DNA of 64,000 bases from Cryptomeria japonica (Eukaryota > Streptophyta > Pinopsida > Cupressales > Cupressaceae). Under the pieces are notes generated by a model, which was not told the origin of the DNA, did no database searches, and saw only the letters and a program-made list of their open reading frames with translations. Below, in pieces: positions 50,814 through 61,430 of the stretch (position 1 is its first letter; the number at the start of each line of letters is the position of its first letter). The stretch spans positions 102,905,897 to 102,969,896 of the forward strand of contig NC_081407.1 of the NCBI RefSeq assembly GCF_030272615.1, read 5' to 3'. The position numbers and the translations under genes were made by a program.

Positions 50814-52299
50814 GGTCTTTCTTCACAGGCAAGAAAATTGTCAGTCTTAAGACTTCTCCTATTGGGTCAACATTCATTGATGGCCACAAGGCCAAATCAA
50901 TGTATCTAGGCTTCGAACTCCTTACTCTAGGCTTGGAGGACCCTACACAAGGTCTATGAACACTCACTTGGTATTACAATAGAAAGAGCCTTCCTCTAGA
51001 ACTTTGTTTGCAACGCACACATCATTGGTAATCATTGTTATGATGGATGGTCTATTAGGATGGTAAATAAAATGCTTATTCTTTTTCCACCCTTTGAAAA
51101 TAGAACAAGGTATTTGACTTGGCAGGGTCCCCACACATCACTTCAACATCAAACATTAGGCAATTCAACCTTTTGCCTTCTCAATGCATTTTTTTTGTCT
51201 TTCACTGGTTTTCTCAGTCTGATACATAGGGATATCAGACCTTTCATGGCATCATCACACACGCCTTCCAATATGTAGTCCTTTCATATTTTAGGTGCCT
51301 ACACACTATGTTGTTGTTAAATATTGATGTAGTCTTAAGACATCTCATGACTCCATTACATGTCCACACTTGGGTTTACAAACACAACTCTGTCAAAACA
51401 AAAACAATATCACTAGTAAAACTATGACTGTGATAATCAATACCCTTAGGACAGTCATAGAAATTTAATCTATTTCATTTGGTTTTGATCCACAAACCCT
51501 TCCAAAGGTTACATAGGGTTGCCTCACCCCTCTCTCTATCATCAACCACTCGAAAATACCAATCGCTTGGTCTTCCCACCAAATTATTCACTCTTACTGT
51601 CTTTTACCATCTGATACATAGAGATATTAGACTGTCCTCATGCCCAGACACGTACCAAATCTAATTTGGGGCCCTGCACACAATATAATATGATACATAG
51701 CATGAAAAAGGTCTTCTTGGACACATTTGGGTGAATTTATATGCATGGGAGACCAAACTATACATTATTTACTCCTCTCGGTAAACACTAGGTAGGGTTT
51801 TGACATTTTTTGGAAAAACTATGATATCTTCTTTAAAACACTATGAAATTCAATGCCACAAAAAGATAAAATGAAGTTAACTCTTTAAACTGCAATCTTG
51901 TTTTTATTTTTAATTGATGTTTTCCTACATTGTTTGATCTTCCATATTTTTAGAAATCTCATCTCTATTATGCTTCTATAGATGTCGCGTCCTATTACAA
52001 ACCTCACATTTTGGCACCGACAAAAAGGATTTTAGCAAAGGTTGTGGAATATGGCTTTTACATCTACCAATTGTCATTCCATCTTGTGCATATGGCTTTT
52101 ACATTTAGAAGAAATAAATTTGATAAATAGGCCATATGGTGGATGATAAGTGAAGGATGTAAGTACTAAAGGTGTGGCACTAGTGGCTTTTGTACATGAA
52201 GGTGACTAGAGGTTGTGGAAGGAGAAATGGTGGAAGTTGGATCTATGGTAGAGGTGGGAGTAGATGTTATTTACGCATGAAAATGTTAAGCTAATACTC
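50814..52299. other. Unassigned DNA upstream of TNP2
   Basis: The 5' end of the CACTA element should lie here, but no TAGTG border or subterminal array was recognised. Two short plus-strand frames (51060-51278, 51479-51664) share ILxIHRDIRxF-type text, so this may be an older repeat. Confidence 0.4.
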
Positions 52300-52373
52300 A
52301 TAAAATAGCTAGGAATCCAACTTAAGGCATTCTATTTGTTAATAAATTTCTCTACCATTGAGCTATTGCCCCC
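52300..52373 (-). pseudogene. tRNA-like sequence
   Basis: The minus strand starts GGGGGCAATAGCTCAATGGTAGAG, a good D-arm/A-box, and later has AAGTTGGATTCCTAGC, a weak B-box, at tRNA-like spacing. The 3' acceptor strand does not pair with the 5' end. It is either a decayed tRNA gene or the head of a tRNA-derived SINE. Confidence 0.45.
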
Positions 52374-52943
52374 TTTCTTACCATTCCATTGTTGGCTTGA
52401 GTGTAGATTATTTTCAACACCCATTATAAGACACATTATAGGTTCTTTGGGCTCCTAACCTAACCTAGCTTTGATAAAATTTTGAGCTACTACTCATGGA
52501 CTAGTTAGGTTACCAAGATATGACCTTCTATTTGTTGTTAGAATGCGATCTATGACTAAGTATTAGAGGATCTTACTAACTTGGGTATCATGCTTTTATG
52601 TGTCTCTGACATGACTCCTAGTAACTATATAAGGATCTTACTAGTCCTAGACCTATGCCTTGTCTTTTTGATATGGTTCCTAGTGAGAATATATGAATCT
52701 TAATAGTTCTAAATGTCATAAATTTGTGTTTTGCATGCTCCATGTGTGTTACCAATGTTACTCATATTACTCACTTTGTACTTCCCTTTTATCTCAATAT
52801 TGTAGATTGACAATATCATAAGTCTTGGGAGCTACCACCTTTCCAAACTTGTAGTCATCTTGACTCTTCAATATCTTGGTTTCAGAATATTTGGTTTCTC
52901 CATATTTTCCCAAGAGTACATGAGCATAATTTCATACTCTTGC

Positions 52944-52955
52944 TAAGAGGGGGCT
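52944..52955 (+). other. Polypurine tract
   Basis: TAAGAGGGGGCT directly before the TGGTGCAAGAGCACC LTR start. Confidence 0.6.
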
Positions 52956-53160
52956 TGGTGCAAGAGCACCTAAGGATGAGCAAAGACCCTTTTAAATTTT
53001 GGCAATTTTGGCATAAGGACTGGTTCTAGTCCATTAGGTTGTTTGTTTGGAGCTTGGAGTGTATTTTTGTCTTCTTTTGAAAATTTCATGTATCGGCTAT
53101 ACTTACCCCGATAACCCGATGAGGTGCCATCAGATATCGATGGGAGTGTTTTCCATCTAC

Positions 53161-54224
53161 CCCGATAACTCGATGAGGTTGCCAACAGGTTGGAGCAAGT
53201 CAGAATTAGCCATCGGCTATCGACAGAACAGGTTAGGAGCTACGTTGATAACCCGATGAGCATCATCAACTATCAACATAACAAGTTAGGAGCTACACCA
53301 ATAATCCAATGAGCATCATTGGCTATCGGCATAACAGGTTGGGAGCCACGCCGATAACCCAATGAGACCCGATAGGAAAGCATAAAGTGTGGAACGCATC
53401 ATTAGACATCGAAATAACATGTTTGGGGCTACACCGATAACCTGATAAGGAGGCATTTTGTTGGGAGCGCACCATCGACCATCGGCAAGAGGTGTTTGAT
53501 GCTACTCCGATGACCCGATGGAAATAGTTGAGGAAGTGCGTAGTTTGAAAAATGTCATTGGACATCGGAGTAAGTGTTTTGATGCTACTCCGATGACCCA
53601 ATAGAAAAGCAAGTAAGTTGTAAACTACCATCGGACATTGGAGTAAGTGTTTCGATGCTAACTTGATGACCCGATGGAGAAAGCAATGCTAACCCGATAA
53701 CCTGATGAGGTCGCCAATGGGTTGGAGCAAGTCAGAAGGAGCCATCGGCTATCGAAAGAATGGGTTAGGAGCTATGTCGATAAACTGATGAGCATCATCA
53801 TCTATCGACATAACAGGTTAGGAGCTATGCTAATAATCCAATGAGCATCATCGGCTATCGGCATAATAGGTTGGGAGCCACGCTGATAACCCGATGAGAC
53901 CCAATAGGAAAGCATAAAGTGTGGAATGCATCATTGGCCATCAGAATAACATGTTTGGGGCTACACCGATAACCCGATAAGGAGGCATTCTATTGGGAGT
54001 GCACCATCGGCCATCGGCAAGAGGTGTTTGATGCTACTCCGATGACTCGATGGAAACCATTGAGGAAGTGTGCAGTTTGAAAAATGTCATTGGACATTGG
54101 AGTAAGTGTTTTGATGCTACTCCGATGACCTGATAGAAAAGCAAGTAAGTTGTAAACCACCATCAGATGTCGGAGTAAGTGTTTTGATGCTAACTCGATC
54201 ACTCGATGGAGAAAGCGATGCTAA
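53161..54224. repeat. 532-bp tandem duplication of CGAT-motif repeats
   Basis: Copies at 53161-53692 and 53693-54224 have exactly the same length and differ only by substitutions (roughly 90% identity by eye). Inside each, 40-75-bp subunits repeat ATCGGCTATCGGCATAACAGG and CCGATAACCCGATGAG. The spacing before the TATA box suggests a U3 enhancer array. Confidence 0.95.
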
Positions 54225-54328
54225 CCCGATGACTCAATGAAGGAAGAAAAGTCAGTTATAGTCAAAAACCGAATTGTGTCAAGTTGAATCTTGTCTATTA
54301 GGGATGATACAAGACATGTCTAGGAGGC

Positions 54329-54336
54329 TATAAAAG
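54329..54336 (+). promoter_or_regulatory. LTR TATA box
   Basis: TATAAAAG, about 105 bp after the end of the duplicated array. Confidence 0.5.
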
Positions 54337-54751
54337 ACCCAATGGGCATTCTATAAGGGTTGGTTGGATTATTGGTTAGATTGGGATTGTTGGATGTGTT
54401 AATTCCACAAGAACGAACTTCTTTGAATAACAATTGGAAGATCATTTTCTGGTTATTTTCTCAGAGTTTTGTTTTCTATTGTGAACATGGCTTAATTCCT
54501 TAAGTGATAATGTAGATAGGGTGGATGTTGTTTTTCCTCATTTTTTGAAGTCCAAGTTGTATTCTTGCCAAGCTCGGCTCTGTAAATAAAGTCTTCTTTT
54601 GTTCTCTTCTTTTCTGTTGGTGTCTCACAATTGTGAACATGGCTCTGTCTTGACTCTCCATCGTGGGATCCGCACGACCATTGGGGGTTGTCAAGAAGGG
54701 CCAGCCATGTACAATAGAGTTCCATATGTAGCAGACTAGGGAATGGCATCA

Positions 54752-57700
54752 TCTGTTTCAGCAGACTGGACCTAGGCGAGCTTGATGATAGCCTGACTAG
54801 GTATTAGTGACCAAGAGGAATCACTTGCAGGGTAGACTAGAGTCTAGGCTATTAGCCTCAGACTAGGGGAAGTTGGGATCAAAGGGAGAGAAGATCCAAG
54901 CATGAGGAGGAAAACAACTTAGGAGAAGTGGTAAGTCTATGTTATGGTAGAGCAAACCCTGCAAGGTGTCTGGTGAAGATCTGATGGATTAGTGAGTTGG
55001 TGGATTTACAAAAGTGAATTCACAAAGTGCAGAGCATCAAACCTTGGTAGTGAGGGCCTAGAGTGGATTAGGGGAATAGAGAGGAGCATTCTCAGGTTAG
55101 GCTAGGAAAAAGGCCTAGGAGTGAGTCAAGCTGACTCAAGCAATCTAGGGTCCTCCCTATCAGGGCTAAATATTGCATCATAAGTTGTATCTCTTTATAA
55201 ATATACACTAGGTTTGGACTCACTTTAGTGGTTGTGCCTTATTTATGCCTAATTGTACTTAGGTTTCAGAATGCTTCCATAAATTTGGTTCATTCCCTTA
55301 TTCATGATGTTCCTCATGGCTCAATTTTCTAGGACTAGGGTCTTGGGAACCCTTATTCATGGAAATTGGAGTTAAAATTTGAAAGATGAATGTTGGATTC
55401 GCAAATAGTAGGAATTTCTTCTCCAAATTTGGACTTTTCCAAAAGTTCAATTTGAAAAGGTGCAAGCTGCATATAGATACAAGTCTATTTCTCATTTCAA
55501 ACCCCTAAAAACTCCAACCCACATCTACCAATTTTTCAATCAATCAATTCAAATCAATTGAGCATAGATCTATAATCAAGGAACAAGGCATTTAAAGATA
55601 CAACTTTGTTACATCAGTTATGATCAACTACATTATGTTTTTCCATGATGAAAGCATACACTAACATGTTCTAGAAACATTAAAGCATTTCAAAATTGAG
55701 GTATATTTGTCAATTTTTTATTTACATATATGTTTGGAACATATTAACACAAACTATAATGTTTAGAAGCTTCCTCTGCTAGATACCTCCCTAGAACTAG
55801 TTCAAGATGACTCTCATGCACATTTGCAAATGTGCAAGGAAAGACAAATGTGCCTAAGTCTGAGAGCATAGTATAACTGTTGTATGTAGATGACAATGAC
55901 AAGCCTTATTTATAGGTCTAAGGAAAAGAATTGTGAGCAACACATCACTTTGAAGCACACATTAAAAGAAGAATAGAAAGGAACAGCTACACCAATAAAA
56001 TAGTGAATAAGAAGTAAACAAAGCCAAGTTTCATTGAAAATATAGTAAAGATCTTCTAGGATAGTGTTAAGAGCAACATATATATTTGGATGGTAAGAGG
56101 GCAACATATAGGCAAACATGGTAAAAAAGAGCCATCACTATCTACTATGTTTGATAATATTTATTGTAGATTCAATGTTTCAAAAGAAATAAAAATGGCC
56201 CATCATTTTCATTGGAAACATAGTCAAAATGATAAAATCATTGTCAAATTATATACATAAAAGACTCAGACCAAATATAATAATAGAGATAAAGTAGTAA
56301 AACGGATGTTCACTATCAAACAGGAAAAAGAGCAGTCTCAAAACACCAAAACACTTTAGGATAATTGAACAGAAGACTTGGTCTGCAACTCTATCTTGTC
56401 TTTTCATTGATGATGAAGGCTCTTGTAGAATTAATTGTGCACTATATTTCCATCTTTGTTCTAATCCTTAGCTTGCACGATCACCATGTTTTGGGTATGG
56501 GGTGATCATTGTTTTTTCTCTCACTACTGCTAAGGTGGTATCCTTACAATCAAAGTATGACAATTACCAATATTATGAAGAGAACTCACATTAATAGATC
56601 TAGTCACCTATGCAAACATTTTAGTCATCTTGTGACAGTCAAAGAGGGAAATACTAATAATTCTTCATGATGGAAGTCCATTAAAGGTGGTAGTCAACAT
56701 AGTGAAAAAGCCTAATCATGTTTAGAGCAATAGGCAACCCTAAGAACAAGAAAAAATAGTCATGTGATAATGCATAGGACAACCTTAATGCCCAAGTTTA
56801 GAGAGCATACAAGATGAATAATGATAGTCTACCAACAAGGATAAAGACATGGGTAAGTTCAGTGTCAAGTACGTATAAGCATGAATTTCCTGAGTTAGCA
56901 TTAGAGTATATATCAGCCAGTATGATATATATATTTAAATTTAGATTTGTGCATCATTGAATATAAATTAAGATGTTCTTAATCAAGTCAATGACAATTA
57001 ATATCATATTAAGTTAAGAAGGTAAATTTTATCTATTTATTCAAACCACATTAAAATAACATAACGTTACTACCAGGCATTACATATAAATATATATATC
57101 TGCACATAATCTCAAGAATACATAATACAATCAAATTGAGATTATGCAAATTATGGTAATACTACAAATTCTTATAAGGAATAACAAACTGATTGTAATG
57201 AAATGACAATAAGTGGTTAATGCTGATACAAAGTAACACTAACAGGAAACTTTGATGACAATCTAATACACATCACTGTTGAACTTACCACTATCTCATA
57301 TAACCCTATGTTGGCTAGGCCCCACCATAATTAGAAGATCCTAATTAGTACTATCCTAAACCTTGCACTGACTGTCACAATTTGAAAGTGAGTTGAGTTA
57401 GTCCATTAGAGAGATTGGGAGAGAGTTTGGTATTGAGTTTGGTGTTGGTGGAAGGTTTAAGGAGGTACACTACGACATGAAATGACTCTTCTTGTCTCTC
57501 ATGTGAATGTGCTCCTTTTGAAGCACTACAGAATGGATGACCCTTCCTTCCATTTCCTACACCCTATTTTCTAACCCACACCTCATAACCTTTACCTCAC
57601 TTCCTATCATTATTACCTTCCATCTACCTTTCATATTCCCTCTCTTAACCTCCTTCTTTTTCCTACATCCTATCCTAAACCTTAACCTCATAAACATTTA

Positions 57701-58367
57701 CTTTTACTTCACATGCCTAACCCCATTCCATCATTCACATCCTTTTATCTCCCCCCATTCACTTTCCTACCTTCCAAACCCCTAACATATCCTAACATAC
57801 TCTTTCACCATTACATCATTCATCACTTACCTCCCTATATTATCCTAACCCACACCTCATAACCTTATACCTCTCAACTTCCATTTTATACCACCTTCCT
57901 ATCATGGTACGCTTATCCTCCCTTCCAAAACACCGACAAAAAATGGCACTCAATCACTACATAGTGGTTTGATGGTCCTGCAGTAGGGAGTTTCTATCAC
58001 ATCCATATATACCAGCATCCATACCCAAGGTAAGCTCCTCAGCTAGAGCCTACGTTCAGGCCACTTCCAATGGATGTCAGATACAAGTGGCACAATATGT
58101 GTTCTTCCCTATTTGATCACGTAGGTTTAGGTCATCTTGCTTCTTAATTAGGGTTTCCCCTAAGAGGTTATGCCTATAAAGAGGATAATTGATCATTTCA
58201 TTTGATCAACCATCCAAATCAATCTTATTTATCTCTTTTTCTACTGGACAATGAATATGAGCTACGGAAAAAAAATTATGAGTAGGAAAATTCATTATAA
58301 TAAAGATAAAACTTGATCACCAACCAACACAAATGCAACCTCCTATGTAAAATTCAAACAATTTCAT
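54752..58367. other. Unassigned non-coding DNA
   Basis: No gene recognised. About 57500-57950 is pyrimidine-rich with a repeated CTAACCCACACCTCATAACC-type phrase (near 57572 and 57847); it is irregular and not telomeric. Confidence 0.5.
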
Positions 58368-58834
58368 CACTACATAAAACAAATTTGACACATTGTCACA
58401 AACATAACGATTTTTTCTTCAAGAAAACATCCCGTGAATGAACTGGTTGATTACACTACCTTTTTTCTTCAACCGGATCTTGGAGGCACCGCAATCCAGA
58501 ACTGTTTCCCACCTTGTAATGCCCATTTTTTTGTGAATATGGTAGAGCTCGACACGATGAAGAGGCGGGATTAATGTTTATCAAATGACTTGGTCTTTCT
58601 TCTTTTTTTTTTTAAGTAATGCTCGCGGTCGTCGGAATTTTGACGAACGTGGGCACTTTTTCAAAAAAACACAAATTTCATTGCCAATTCCTTCTCCGTC
58701 AAAACCAAATGTTGAATTATCATCAGAATTCCAATGAATGCGGGCATTTTTTCAAAAAAAATAAATAAATTTGGTCACAATATGCCTTCTCTGTCGGAAA
58801 CCTTCATCGGAATTTTAGGCCAAATGTATTAGTG
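58368..58834. mobile_element. Candidate short CACTA-like fragment
   Basis: Begins CACTACATAAAAC and ends GTATTAGTG. Between them, TCGGAATTTTGACGAACG and ATCAGAATTCCAATGAATG head two copies of a ~95-bp repeat (near 58635 and 58730). The terminal match beyond CACTA is weak and no 3-bp target duplication was seen. Confidence 0.3.
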
Positions 58835-60157
58835 TCAAACACTTGACCACAAAAGTAAAAAAATACTCAAAGGATGGTAATGATCACAACAAACCAACTA
58901 TTGGTTCTTTCAAAGTGAAAAAGGAGGATCCTTTTCATTAGAGAGAATTGGTTTCTAGGGACTTACTACCTAATGGAAACATAAGATCAAGCTAATATAT
59001 CCTCTTAAAGGGTTAGTTAAAATCAAAGTAGATATATGAATCTCCTCAACATTAATCACAACAACATTACCACTAATTTTCAATCCATTGCTCTTGATAC
59101 ACTTATCCAAATTCATCTCTTCCAACACAAATCACAATTTTTACATAGGCACAATTATAGTCCCAAATACCTTTCCAAATTTCATTTCAAGCAAGAGCAT
59201 TACCACACATCTTTCCACAGTGTAGTTAGTGTAAAATGACTTTATGTCTTGTTTATATTTGACTATGTATCATCTACTTGTTAATTTCTAGGTAGTCTTT
59301 AAGGAGTTGGTTGTAAGTGGTTGTCGATGATTGTGTTCTACTTGGCAACTAATGGGTACTTGACATATGCTTCTTATATTCAAGAAAGATTATTTGATTA
59401 TATATGTGATCCTCCCTAGTATTCATTTGGTTTGTACAAACACTACCTTAAAATAAAGTTTTAATTGGTTTCATCTATAATTATCTAGTATCTATTATTA
59501 TATTCCACTTATATTGCAATTGGTAGTGTTAAAAATCTGGTGCAACTTCCTATAATGAAGTAAGTCAAATTCATGAAGAATCAACATTATTCAATAAGTT
59601 ATAACCATTAACTCCTACATTGGAAACCAATGAAATTAGTGCCTTCACAATGCAATATAGATTGGAAGAATCATGAGGCTTAGTTGTGTTAGATTGGTAT
59701 AGCAAAGATGGGATGGAGTTCTATGGGTTCATTTGTGACTTGATAGTGGCATGCGAGTTCAAATTGCTTGAGGAGATGCAATCTTTGGGATGAGAGGACT
59801 GTAATGTCCCATTTATTTTACCTTAGGGAATAATTGAATTATTATAACTAAGTTGTCAAAAATATCATAACTTCAATTTGATAATCGTGTTTGAGTGCCA
59901 TTTTTTTTTGAGCTCAAACCAATGAAGTTGATTCCATAGTATCATTATAAAGTGTCATTTTTCAATCCAACTTGTATAAAGTGCCAATTGTAAGAGGGGG
60001 CTTAAAACTCAATCAAGGGAGGTGTAACGTGTATTGCATCTTATATGCTTTTGCACTTCTTCTTACATTTCTTCACTTGGAGACTAATTGAGATATCATG
60101 GTGATTATCCATGTAATCATTAATTGAGATAAAGTTATGCTTTTGGGGAGATCCATT
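58835..60157. other. Unassigned DNA with a possible LTR start
   Basis: At 59800 a TGTAATGTCCC follows the purine-rich GGGATGAGAGGAC, like a gypsy 3' LTR opening. No matching end was located. A short frame at 59036-59239 has no domain. Confidence 0.35.
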
Positions 60158-60548
60158 ATGTCATCTAAATTGGAATTTCAACCTTCTATTTCCAAGCTTA
60201 ATCTAGAGAACTATTTGCCTTGGAAACAAGGAATACTGAATCACTATCATGATAATGTTTATTGCCCTATCTCCTTGGACTAGTTGTTGAACCACATGAT
60301 AAATATCAAAAGAAAAAGTTGTTTAACAAAAATGATAAGGTTTTATGGACTAATAGGCATTATGGTTTATGAGAAATATATTCATCACATAGACCACACT
60401 AAGTGGCCTTTCATGGTTTGAACCATCATCAAATAGATTTTTGGAGATCTTGAATCTTCATCTAATCATGATGTTCCCTTCACTGAGACACCTACTACCC
60501 TAACTTATGTGGACACAACTTCAGCAAATGATCAGTTATTTATAATAG
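60158..60548 (+). pseudogene. copia-type gag-like remnant
   Basis: From ATG 60158 the text reads FQPSISKLNLENYLPWKQGI, the KLNxxNYxxWK signature at the start of copia-type gag proteins. A TAG follows near 60280 and the frame then shifts. Protein-like text continues (HTKWPFMV; IFGDLESSSNHDVPFTETPT), broken by further stops. The SINE at 60562 interrupts what followed. It would encode the capsid part of an element whose pol is absent. Confidence 0.5.
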
Positions 60549-60860
60549 TGTTCCTTCACAATAGCCCCACGGGGTAGCATGGTTGGTTATGGGCTTTGCA
60601 TTCATCCCATATAGGTCTCGAGGTCGACTCATGTTGCTCTAGAATGAACCGATGGTCGAGGCGTTTGGGCAGATTTGGTCACCTCCTGTGGACTAGTCTC
60701 ACCTCAACTTGCCTCTTTGAAGTCCCCAAATTGGTAGTAAAAAGTAAGACCAAGGTAAGGGCCGAGGAAATGCTAGGTTGAGTCATTTCATGGGTGAATA
60801 GAAAGATCATGCTAGGGGATACCACAGGGTTACCAAAAAAAAATCATTGTTCCTTCACAA
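60549..60860 (+). mobile_element. tRNA-derived SINE with 13-bp target duplications
   Basis: TGTTCCTTCACAA occurs at 60549-60561 and 60848-60860. Between them is a 286-bp body that begins TAGCCCCACGGGGTAGCATG, with an A-box-like GTAGCATGGTTGGTTATGGG, a B-box-like GAGGTCGACTC at 60620, and an A run at 60835-60843. This is the layout of a Pol III SINE copied by a LINE's machinery. The perfect target duplication indicates a fairly recent insertion. The 20-base head does not match a SINE family I can name. Confidence 0.8.
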
Positions 60861-60883
60861 CTGGTTGTTTCCACAGTTGATGA

Positions 60884-61154
60884 TGTTAGTGTATACTGTA
60901 ATTATCCTATGTATTTCTACACATGGATTTAAGCCACCTTAGGTAGGTTATATGGAAACTTGGAGAGTTGGTCAAACTCAATCAAGGCACAAGTTTCCAC
61001 TTGGCAAAGCTTAGTTGCCACCACTCATTGAATGTTGCGATTGAATTTTGATTTGACCCAATCACTCTATCTATATGTGCATTGCACACATTAATTATTA
61101 TGAAATCACTCTAGATTTGATGCTAGCAAATGCTTAGTGATCCTAATGATAACA
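60884..61154 (+). mobile_element. Short copia-type LTR (271 bp)
   Basis: Begins TGTTAGTGTATACTG, ends AATGATAACA (TGTTA...TAACA termini), and is followed immediately by TGGTACCAGAGTT, a primer site with one change from TGGTATCAGAG. No second LTR was found in the window. Confidence 0.7.
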
Positions 61155-61430
61155 TGGTACCAGAGTTAAACTAAGATAGTTTATGCACTCTTACATTCTT
61201 GGTGATAGATCATGGAGTGTGATCCAAAATATTGATGCAAAAAATTTCACACATTTAAATCCAAAAACAACAAATCATCAACATTATGGATTGTGGAAAT
61301 CTAATGTCATTAAACTAAGATACTGTGTTTTTCAATCTGGATTGATTTGGTGTGTCATGGAAGAAGTTTCTATTTTTTTGGTACAAAGATTTTTGAGTAA
61401 AGAGAGAGCTATATAGATATGAGAGGCTAA
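61155..61430 (+). pseudogene. Primer site and degenerate gag of the 271-bp-LTR element
   Basis: The primer site is at 61155-61166. A frame from 61183 contains HYGLWKSNVIKL followed by a LIWCVMEE stretch, resembling the YxxWKxxMxxxL...LWxxVxE pattern of copia gag. It ends at TAG 61414. The rest of the element is not recognisable downstream. Confidence 0.5.

Larger units (their letters stand above)
52956..54751 (+). mobile_element. Probable 3' LTR with CGAT-repeat U3
   Basis: It starts TGGTGCAAGAGCACC after a polypurine tract, matching the opening of the other copia-type LTRs in the window. The U3 holds the 532-bp duplicated array, then a TATAAAAG at 54329, then a polyadenylation-like AATAAAG near 54586. 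The end is uncertain: GGCATCA at 54751 fits the family's GCATCA terminus, but TGTCTCACA near 54629 is an alternative. The internal region would lie upstream, where no gag-pol is visible. Confidence 0.5.

Noticed and set aside
53161-54224. CRISPR-like regular repeats
   Set aside because: A eukaryotic context, no unique spacers between constant repeats, and the repeats are nested tandem duplications.
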